This document shows, piece after piece, positions 1 through 5,267 of a stretch of DNA of 11,351 nucleotides. Source of the DNA: Pseudomonadota bacterium (lineage in GTDB: Bacteria; Pseudomonadota; Gammaproteobacteria; Steroidobacterales; Steroidobacteraceae); assembly GCA_021826035.1 (NCBI GenBank), contig JAKBBE010000088.1, forward strand, positions 1 to 11,351, given 5' to 3'. Position 1 is the first letter of the stretch, and each line of letters begins with the position of its first letter. The notes under the pieces were generated by a model. The model had not been told where the DNA came from. It did not search any database and saw only the letters and a list, made by a program, of their open reading frames with translations. A program made the translations under genes and the position numbers.

Positions 1-48
1 GAGCCCGGAGCGGCCCCCCCCGAGCGCTGCAGAGACGTTGTCGTTCAT
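1..48 (-). CDS. pilB: Probable start of PilB, type IV pilus assembly ATPase (partial, 16 codons)
   Basis: Reading leftwards from an ATG at 48 gives MNDNVSAALGGGRSGL, open to the window edge. Pseudomonas PilB starts MNDSIQLSGL, so the MND start and the later SGL are a reasonable match. A pilB gene downstream of pilA on the same strand is also the expected neighbour. PilB is the cytoplasmic hexameric ATPase that drives pilus extension. Only 16 codons are visible and no ATPase motif is in view, so the name rests on the N-terminus and context. No strong Shine-Dalgarno precedes the ATG. Codons 10-12 contain a run of eight G (C on the plus strand, 14-21). Another small protein starting here cannot be excluded. 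Confidence 0.45.
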   Translation of the reverse strand, partial: MNDNVSAALGGGRSGL

Positions 49-80
49 GGACTTACGATCGTCCGATTCGATCCGCGGGG

Positions 81-119
81 CTCAAGTGTACTCAAGCCGG
101 CGGCGCCGGCAATTGTCAA
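81..119 (-). promoter_or_regulatory. Possible pilB upstream region with -35-like box, hairpin and hexamer repeat
   Basis: Between the pilA terminator and the putative pilB start the minus strand has a perfect TTGACA (119-114) and, further down, TACACT. They are 23 bases apart, too far for a normal sigma-70 pair; TTGCCG with a 16-base spacer to TACACT is an alternative. A GCCGGC-GGC-GCCGGC hairpin (96-110) and a direct repeat CTCAAG-tgta-CTCAAG (81-96, 10-base period) lie in the same place. A pilB promoter is expected here because a strong terminator separates pilA from pilB, but the exact elements are not clear. Confidence 0.25.
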
Positions 120-168
120 ATCTCGATTGATGTTCGCACAGGCCCTTGGCCTTCACCGTGACTGGGCT

Positions 169-204
169 CCCAAAAGAAGAAACCCCCGCCGAGGCGGGGG
201 TTTC
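169..204 (-). terminator. Rho-independent terminator of pilA
   Basis: On the minus strand a 12-base arm GAAACCCCCGCC (204-193) pairs perfectly with GGCGGGGGTTTC (190-179) across a tight loop, and is followed by the T-rich run TTCTTTT. It begins 23 bases after the pilA stop codon. The GC-rich stem and downstream U tract make it a textbook intrinsic terminator. It should insulate the abundant pilin transcript from the pilB-like gene beyond. Confidence 0.93.
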
Positions 205-227
205 TGAAGGACGCCTGAGCGCCGCAA

Positions 228-734
228 TTACGGGTTGCAGCTGGTCGGAACATAGGCGGCATTGGGCATCGAGCCCGCCGCGACACCCGTGCCGTTGGTC
301 ACCACCTTGAGACCCGCCGGAACCGTGTTGACGGTTGCGGTGCCACTGCAAATCCAGGTGATATCACCATTGTCCGACTGATAGGCGGCCAGCGTGATGG
401 TCTTGCCGCTGATGGCTGCGTTGGCATTCGTGCCGCCGTAGGTTGCCGTAATCACGCCGCTCTTGAGCGTCATGCCGGTGACATACGTGCCGCTGACGGT
501 GTTGTTGATGCCGACAGCGGGGAGGCTTACGCAACCGCCGGCAGCCGTGCCCTTATTGGCGTAGCATTCGTCGAACGCGGTCTCGATACCACCGGCGAGC
601 GAGAGTCCTTCGGAGACCTGCGCGCGGATGGTGTAGTTCTGATAGGCCGGGATGGCGATGGCCGCCAGAATGCCGATGATCGCGATGACGATCATCAATT
701 CAATCAGGGTGAAGCCCTTTTGCACCGATTTCAT
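228..734 (-). CDS. pilA: Type IV major pilin PilA (prepilin)
   Basis: This is the 168-residue precursor of the type IVa pilus structural subunit, assembled at the inner membrane and extruded through the outer-membrane secretin. Residues 1-7 (MKSVQKG) are the positively charged leader cut by prepilin peptidase PilD. The cut falls before [20 protein letters not shown], with Gly at -1, Phe at +1 and the conserved Glu at +5. The hydrophobic N-terminal helix runs to about residue 30, followed by [10 protein letters not shown], typical of pilins. Cysteines are at 57, 68, 129 and 166. The last two should close the C-terminal D-loop (36 residues between them, a large loop); the first two could form a second disulfide in the alpha-beta loop. 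The ATG at 734 is chosen over an upstream in-frame codon because an AGGAG sits 8 bases before it and the leader is then the usual length. The promoter upstream is of sigma-54 type, and PilR is encoded in this window. Confidence 0.95.
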   Translation of the reverse strand: MKSVQKGFTLIELMIVIAIIGILAAIAIPAYQNYTIRAQVSEGLSLAGGIETAFDECYANKGTAAGGCVSLPAVGINNTVSGTYVTGMTLKSGVITATYGGTNANAAISGKTITLAAYQSDNGDITWICSGTATVNTVPAGLKVVTNGTGVAAGSMPNAAYVPTSCNP

Positions 735-742
735 ATCCGAGT

Positions 743-747
743 CTCCT
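743..747 (-). promoter_or_regulatory. Ribosome binding site fixing the pilA start
   Basis: AGGAG on the minus strand, 8 bases before the ATG at 734-732. It selects this start over the in-frame ATG at 821, which lies at the -24 end of the sigma-54 promoter and so upstream of any transcript from it. Confidence 0.85.
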
Positions 748-804
748 GTGACGGTAGGTTGGCTTGAGCGTCGAGGCGCATCGGGCGCCCACTGAGCCCT
801 AAGG

Positions 805-820
805 AGCAAGACCCGTGCCA
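805..820 (-). promoter_or_regulatory. Sigma-54 (RpoN) -24/-12 promoter of pilA
   Basis: The minus strand reads TGGCACG-GGTC-TTGCT from 820 to 805. This matches every fixed position of the RpoN consensus TGGCACG-N4-TTGCW. The -12 GC pair lies at 807-806, so transcription should start near 794, giving a leader of about 60 bases before the pilA ATG. RpoN with PilR drives pilA in Pseudomonas; here the pilSR genes are 3 kb away in the same window. Confidence 0.93.
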
Positions 821-836
821 ATTGCCGATTAAATCA

Positions 837-849
837 TAAGCCATTGATT
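837..849 (-). promoter_or_regulatory. IHF binding site between pilA promoter and operator
   Basis: The minus strand reads AATCAATGGCTTA, a perfect match to the IHF consensus WATCAA-N4-TTR. An A/T-rich stretch (848-857) flanks it on the side often A-rich in strong IHF sites. It lies about 17 bases upstream of the -24 box, between that promoter and the candidate PilR operator at 938-954. A DNA bend is needed in this position for a bound activator to touch the sigma-54 polymerase. Confidence 0.75.
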
Positions 850-937
850 TTTAAATGTTCAAATTCAGGTACGGTCTTGGCTATGTCAAACGGGTTGTCG
901 GTGGGTGGCCGCAACGAGTCGTGGGGCGCGTCATTAA

Positions 938-954
938 GTGACACAATTTGTCAC
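938..954. promoter_or_regulatory. Candidate PilR operator (UAS): TGTC palindrome
   Basis: GTGACA-CAATT-TGTCAC is a perfect 6-base inverted repeat with a 5-base spacer, lying about 145-160 bases upstream of the predicted pilA start site. This is a normal distance for an enhancer-type site of a sigma-54 activator. PilR of Pseudomonas is reported to bind repeated (C/G)TGTC motifs. The palindrome carries TGTC on both strands, GTGTC on the minus strand. Two more TGTC copies lie nearby at 884-887 and 896-899. Assignment to PilR is inference. Confidence 0.5.
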
Positions 955-1149
955 CTTATGCCTCCTCTGGGCGACGCTACCGCGTGGAGTCCAGGTCGAT
1001 CGTTGATTACCCGCATCGACGAGGGGTGCCGCAGCGCTCGCGCCGGCTGCATGAGCCCATGCAAGCGTGACTCGGAGCACTGGTTTCCGGGCCGTAAGCT
1101 GACAATATCGGGTCAATCGGCTAGCTTCTGGTAAATCCAATCTCAGCCT

Positions 1150-3060
1150 GTGCCCGCCATGATGCTCGAATGGTTCAATGCTCGTGACGCAGTTGCCGTT
1201 GGCAATTCACTCGCCGATTCGTTTCTGAAGAGCAGTCCGCCGCGAAGCGGCCAGACTGGATCGCAAAGCGCGCATCGGCGTGCGGCCGTGCAGCAGTTGC
1301 TGCATCGCGCGGTGCTCGATGCCCGCCCATTGAAGCTCAACCTGTTCAAGCGCGCGAAGCTCGTCGGTTCGTTCAAGTGGCGGCTGACCGAGCATGGATT
1401 TGACCCGGCGAGCGTCGAAGAGCTGACGCGCCTGATGTTGATGCAGTTGAGTGGTGGCGGGCAGTTGCCCGTGGTCGCCGACGCAATGCCTGCTGGGGGG
1501 GCGGCAAAGGCGCCGCGCAAGCGGATTGATCCTCTGCTCCAAGGCGTCGATGTCGACTTCAGCCAGGGTGAGTACGAGGAGGCACTCGCCAAGTTGCAGG
1601 AAGTGTTGGCGATCAAGCCCGATCATGCCTTTGCTCAGAACAAGCTTGGCGATGCCCTGTGTCGCCTCGGCCGCTATTCGGCCGCGGAGCAGGCGTTCCG
1701 GCGCGCCATTCAGATCGAGCCACGCCGCGCCGACGCCCATTTTAACCTGGGCAACGTGCTGCGCTGGCGAGGAGACTTCAAACGCTCTGAAGCCGTGTTG
1801 CGGCGAGCCGTGAAACTGGACCCGCGCAACTCGGATCCGCTGACCAGCCTGGCTCATACGCTGTGTGGTCTGGATCGAGTCAGCGAGGCAAAAAGCCTCT
1901 TTGAGGCGGCTCTTCGTATCAACGCTCGTGATCCCAGCGCGTATTGCGGTCTCGCCTGGCTCGCGAGCATGGGTGGCCGGTTCGAGGAGGCGGAGTCGTT
2001 ACTCGGCAAGGCTCTCGAGGCTGATCCGGCCTGCTCGGATGCTCAGTCGCTGCTGGTCGAACAGCGCCGGATGACGGCAGCTGACAAGCATTGGCTGGAC
2101 ACCACGCAGCGCATGCTCGCGCGGGATTTGCCGCCAGTCGAAGAGGCGAGGCTGCGCTTCGCGGCGGGCAAGTACTTCAATGATATCGGCAACTACGCCC
2201 AGGCATTTGATCAATACAAGCGAGCGAATGAGCTGAGCAAACTAGTCGCTTCCGCGCCTTACGATCGCGCTGCGCGGGTTGCATGGGTGGATGACGTCAT
2301 TCGTGCGTATTCACCGGATCGTCTGGCGCGGCGAGCGGAGGGCGCAAGCGATTCCGAGTTGCCCGTGTTCGTCGTGGGCATGATGCGCTCGGGTACCACG
2401 TTGGTCGAGCAGATCATCGCTTCACACCCGGCGGCTGCGGCGGGGGGCGAACTCGTGTTCTGGAGTACTGCGACAGACAAGCACTCCGGTCTTATGCGCC
2501 AGGGGCTTTCCGATGGCAACGTGGCGCAAAAGCTTGCAGTCGAATACCTGCGGGAACTGGCGCGTCAGTCCAAGGCCGCTACCCGGGTTGTGGACAAGGC
2601 TCCGGTCAACTCCGACTTCCTTGGCCTCATTCATTCGGTTTTTCCTAAGGCGCGCTTCATCTACATGCAGCGCGACCCTATCGATACTTGTCTGTCCTCG
2701 TTCTTTCAGAATTTCGCCAACGCGGCGGCGTTCACCATGGATCTCGGCGACCTTGCCCATTACTACCGCGAGCATCACCGCCTGGTGGCGCATTGGCGCT
2801 CGGTGCTGCCGAAGGACGTCTTCCTCGAGGTGCCGTACGCGGAGCTGGTGGCCGATCAGGAAAAGTGGAGCCACCGGATCATCGAGTTCATCGGACTGCC
2901 CTGGGATGCGCGGGTACTCGAGTTCGACAAGACCGAGCGCACCGTGCTGACCGCCAGCAACTGGCAGGTACGCCAGAAGATGTATTCGAGTTCCGTCGGG
3001 CGTTGGAAGAACTACCAGAAATTCATCGGGCCGCTGCTGAAGCTGCGTGACCTCGCGTAG
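1150..3060 (+). CDS. TPR-repeat sulfotransferase (PAPS-dependent, tyrosylprotein-sulfotransferase-like)
   Basis: 636 residues from a GTG at 1150; ATGs at 1159 and 1162 are equally possible since none has a clear ribosome binding site. Residues about 45-100 are a helical N-terminal segment, followed by a Pro/Ala linker. Residues about 130-300 carry four to five tetratricopeptide repeats (for example A-KLQEVLAIKPDHAFAQN and AFRRAIQIEPRRADAHFNLG), a protein-binding scaffold. Residues about 404-620 are a sulfotransferase domain: FVVGMMRSGTTLVEQII (407-423) is the 5'-phosphosulfate loop for PAPS, Glu434 in GGE is the probable catalytic base, VVDKAPVN (480-487) follows, and RDP (508-510) with Ser516/Ser517 is the 3'-phosphate site. 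All signature residues are present, so it should be active; the acceptor (protein tyrosine, sugar or lipid) cannot be told. No signal peptide is seen. The next gene overlaps it by 14 bases. GC is visibly lower than in sucC or pilR, which suggests later acquisition. Confidence 0.88.
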   Translation: MPAMMLEWFNARDAVAVGNSLADSFLKSSPPRSGQTGSQSAHRRAAVQQLLHRAVLDARPLKLNLFKRAKLVGSFKWRLTEHGFDPASVEELTRLMLMQLSGGGQLPVVADAMPAGGAAKAPRKRIDPLLQGVDVDFSQGEYEEALAKLQEVLAIKPDHAFAQNKLGDALCRLGRYSAAEQAFRRAIQIEPRRADAHFNLGNVLRWRGDFKRSEAVLRRAVKLDPRNSDPLTSLAHTLCGLDRVSEAKSLFEAALRINARDPSAYCGLAWLASMGGRFEEAESLLGKALEADPACSDAQSLLVEQRRMTAADKHWLDTTQRMLARDLPPVEEARLRFAAGKYFNDIGNYAQAFDQYKRANELSKLVASAPYDRAARVAWVDDVIRAYSPDRLARRAEGASDSELPVFVVGMMRSGTTLVEQIIASHPAAAAGGELVFWSTATDKHSGLMRQGLSDGNVAQKLAVEYLRELARQSKAATRVVDKAPVNSDFLGLIHSVFPKARFIYMQRDPIDTCLSSFFQNFANAAAFTMDLGDLAHYYREHHRLVAHWRSVLPKDVFLEVPYAELVADQEKWSHRIIEFIGLPWDARVLEFDKTERTVLTASNWQVRQKMYSSSVGRWKNYQKFIGPLLKLRDLA

Positions 3061-3613
3061 CGACGGATGGCCCGCGCCGTGCCGACCCGCCTCGGGTACC
3101 GGGCGCTTCGCGGCGATCGACTTCGAGACCGCCAATCCGCGCCCCGACAGTGCCTGTGCCCTCGGCGTAGTCGTCGTCGATGACGGGCGCATCGTCGATC
3201 GCATCTATGAGTTGATCCGACCGGCGACGCCCGAGTTCACCTTTACGGCCGTGCACGGTCTCACCTGGGCGCACGTGCGTGCGGCCCCGACCTTCGGCGA
3301 GATCTGGCCGCGGATCCAGGCCCGCATCGGCGCGGTGCAGTTCTTGGCGGCCCATAACGCGCCATTCGACCGCCGGGTCTTGCACGGCTGCTGCGCCACC
3401 TACGGCCTGCCGCCGGTCCCGCACCCGTTCGTGTGTACCGTGACGGTTGCGCGCCGGGTCTGGAGCATCCGTCCCACCCGGCTTCCCGATGTGTGCGAGC
3501 GGCTGCGGATCTCCTTGCGTCATCACCATGCAGCCTCTGACGCCGAAGCGTGTGCGCGCATCGTGATTGCCGCGAGCGAAGCCGGGTGGAGTCCCTCGGG
3601 CGCAGGAGATTGA
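3047..3613 (+). CDS. DEDDh-family 3'-5' exonuclease (DnaQ-like)
   Basis: 188 residues from a GTG at 3047, overlapping the end of the sulfotransferase gene by 14 bases, so translation is probably coupled. The DnaQ/RNase T fold is covered by its three motifs: ExoI FAAIDFETA (Asp25, Glu27), ExoII AAHNAPFDRRVL (Asp108) and ExoIII HHHAASDAEA (His160, Asp165, H-x-A-x-x-D spacing). All metal-binding and catalytic residues are present. Such single-domain proteins trim DNA or RNA 3' ends; the substrate here is unknown. The protein is shorter than DnaQ (about 240) and lacks its polymerase-binding tail. The frame has no better start between 3047 and ExoI. Its pairing with a sulfotransferase has no obvious functional logic and may be simple co-transcription. 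Confidence 0.88.
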   Translation: MTSRSDGWPAPCRPASGTGRFAAIDFETANPRPDSACALGVVVVDDGRIVDRIYELIRPATPEFTFTAVHGLTWAHVRAAPTFGEIWPRIQARIGAVQFLAAHNAPFDRRVLHGCCATYGLPPVPHPFVCTVTVARRVWSIRPTRLPDVCERLRISLRHHHAASDAEACARIVIAASEAGWSPSGAGD

Positions 3614-3759
3614 TCGCGACGGACCCGTAACCTTACCGCGGCGCAGTCCGCAAATAGAGAGCCGGATTTCGACGGCTTGCAGCACTGCGGTGCTCTGACG
3701 ATCGTGCAGCAGGATGTTTCTGCATTTCAGGGTGGATAAAGGGAATAATGAATTTAGCG

Positions 3760-3789
3760 ACTGAAAAAATACGGCGTTTTTTCAGTTTT
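3760..3789 (+). terminator. Inverted repeat, likely terminator of the sulfotransferase-exonuclease unit
   Basis: A perfect 10-base inverted repeat, ACTGAAAAAA (3760-3769) and TTTTTTCAGT (3777-3786), with loop TACGGCG and a following TTT. The A run before and T run after mean it can act in both directions. The stem is A/T-rich and so weak in itself. It lies in the 244-base gap between the convergent exonuclease and pilR genes, 146 bases after the exonuclease stop. Confidence 0.55.
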
Positions 3790-3795
3790 ATAGAT

Positions 3796-3815
3796 CAAAA
3801 ATGCCGGTATTCGGC
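3796..3815 (-). terminator. Possible terminator of pilS-pilR
   Basis: On the minus strand, GCCG-AATAC-CGGC is followed directly by ATTTTTG, 42 bases after the pilR stop codon. The GC stem is only four pairs; flanking AAA and TTT can extend it with a bulge. Position and U run fit an intrinsic terminator, but it is short. Confidence 0.45.
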
Positions 3816-3857
3816 TTTAACTATAACTAGACAGTAGAAGATGACCTGGGACGGCGG

Positions 3858-5267
3858 CTACTCGATCCCCAGCTTCTTGATGCGGTAGCGCAGGGCCCGG
3901 AAGCTCATGCCGAGGAGCTTCGCCGCGGCGGTCTTGTTGTAACGGGTCTTCTCGAGCGCCTGCAGGATGGCCGTGCGCTCGATGCTCTCCAGATGATTGC
4001 CGAGCGCCGCACCGGCCGCGGCAGCAGGCTCGGCGGGCATTGCCGCCGGCGCGCGGGTGCCCGTGCGCAGCTTGATGTGCTCGGGCGTGATCGTGCCGCC
4101 GAGACACAGCGTCAGCGCCCGCTCGAGCACGTTCTCCAGCTCGCGCACGTTGCCCGGGAAGGGATAGGTCATCAGCAGCGCGAGCGCCTCCTCGCTGATG
4201 CGCGGCGGCGGACCGCTCAGGCGCCGGCCGAGCCGCCCGAGCACCGCGCGGGCGATGTCCGGGATGTCTTCGGGCCGCTCGCGCAGCGAGGGAACGTGCA
4301 GCTCGATCACGTTGATGCGGTAGAAGAGGTCCTCGCGGAACTGCCCCTGCGCGACCAACTCGGCCAGGCTCTTGTGCGTGGCCGAGAGGATGCGCACGTC
4401 GACCTTCTCCTCCTGCGACTCGCCTACCGGGCGGACTGTTTTTTCCTGCACCACGCGCAGCAGCTTCACCTGCATGTGCAGCGGCAGGTCGGCCACCTCG
4501 TCGAGGAACAGCGTGCCGCCCTCGGCGGCCTGCACCAGGCCCTTCTTATCGGCATGCGCGCCGGTGAAGCTGCCGCGCTTGTGGCCGAAGAACTCGCTCT
4601 CCATCAGTTCGGTCGGGATGGCCCCGCAGTTGACGGCGACGAACGGTCCGGCGCGGCGCGCGCCGGACTCGTGGATCAGGCGGGCGACGAGTTCCTTGCC
4701 GGTGCCCGACTCGCCCGAGATGTGCACCGGCGCCTCGCTGCGGGCGACCCGGGCGATGAGCTCGCGCAGCTGCTCCATGGGCGCGGAGTGGCCGATGAGC
4801 CGGGCGCGGCCGGGCTCGGGGGGCTGCTCGGGCGGGGCGCTCGCGGCGCCGAGGCGGATGGCGTTGTCGATGAGCTTGCGCAGCACCCCGAGGTCGAGCG
4901 GCTTGGACACGAAGTCGAAGGCACCGAGCTTCAGCGCCCGCACGGCCGACTCCACGTTGCCGTGCGCGGTGATCACCGCCACGGGCAGCTCCGCGCGGTT
5001 CTGCTGGATCCAGGCCACCAGGTCCAGGCCATCCCCGTCGGGCAGGCGCATGTCCGTCAGGCACAGATCGAACGACTCGCCCTTCAGCAGCTTCTGGGCC
5101 GTGCTCACGTCCGGGGCGGTCCGGGTCCGCAGGTTCATGCGCCGCAGCGTCAGGCTCAGCAGCTCCAGCAGATCCGGCTCGTCATCGACGATCAACACCG
5201 TCGGCCGGCCGGCCTCGGTGCGCGCAGTGCTCGCGCTCACGTTCAAGTCTCGATCTCCCCTCGCCAT
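3858..5267 (-). CDS. pilR: PilR, sigma-54-dependent response regulator of type IV pilin
   Basis: A 469-residue NtrC-family activator in three parts. The receiver domain (about 23-135) has acidic Asp28/Asp29, phospho-acceptor Asp72, Thr100 and Lys122. The AAA+ domain (about 157-385) has Walker A GESGTGKE (185-192), the sigma-54-contact loop GSFTGA (232-237; Ser in place of Ala, as I recall for other PilRs), Walker B GGTLFLDE (250-257) and PGNVRELENVLERAL. The Fis-type helix-turn-helix (about 428-469) ends in RYRIKKLGIE, typical of PilR. PilS should phosphorylate it, and it should activate pilA with RpoN and IHF. The ATG at 5267 overlaps pilS by 25 bases and has no ribosome binding site. A TTG at 5246 has GGGGAG 8 bases upstream and forms a TTGA overlap with the pilS stop, so it may be the true start (462 residues); a GTG at 5240 is a third option. 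Confidence 0.95.
   Translation of the reverse strand: MARGDRDLNVSASTARTEAGRPTVLIVDDEPDLLELLSLTLRRMNLRTRTAPDVSTAQKLLKGESFDLCLTDMRLPDGDGLDLVAWIQQNRAELPVAVITAHGNVESAVRALKLGAFDFVSKPLDLGVLRKLIDNAIRLGAASAPPEQPPEPGRARLIGHSAPMEQLRELIARVARSEAPVHISGESGTGKELVARLIHESGARRAGPFVAVNCGAIPTELMESEFFGHKRGSFTGAHADKKGLVQAAEGGTLFLDEVADLPLHMQVKLLRVVQEKTVRPVGESQEEKVDVRILSATHKSLAELVAQGQFREDLFYRINVIELHVPSLRERPEDIPDIARAVLGRLGRRLSGPPPRISEEALALLMTYPFPGNVRELENVLERALTLCLGGTITPEHIKLRTGTRAPAAMPAEPAAAAGAALGNHLESIERTAILQALEKTRYNKTAAAKLLGMSFRALRYRIKKLGIE

Larger units (their letters stand above)
735..1149. other. Divergent intergenic region between pilA and the TPR-sulfotransferase gene
   Basis: These 415 bases hold the pilA leader, the sigma-54 promoter, the IHF site and the TGTC palindrome listed separately. 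From about 955 to 1149 I see no convincing gene. A 96-codon open frame on the plus strand (844-1134) has no ribosome binding site or recognisable family and crosses the regulatory sites. For the plus-strand gene at 1150 the only promoter-like pair is CTGACA (1099-1104), 17 bases, TAGCTT (1122-1127), which is weak. Confidence 0.6.

Noticed and set aside
735..821. In-frame upstream extension of pilA starting at 821
   Set aside because: It would put 29 extra residues before the prepilin leader, and its ATG overlaps the -24 end of the sigma-54 promoter, upstream of the predicted transcript start. The ATG at 734 has a good ribosome binding site.
1099..1127. Sigma-70 promoter for the sulfotransferase gene
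   Set aside because: CTGACA-N17-TAGCTT has a fair -35 but only 3 of 6 matches at -10; too weak to list as a site.
844..1134. 96-codon plus-strand open frame (and a 68-codon minus-strand one at 934-1140)
   Set aside because: No ribosome binding site, no recognisable family, and they run through the IHF site or operator palindrome; better read as regulatory DNA.
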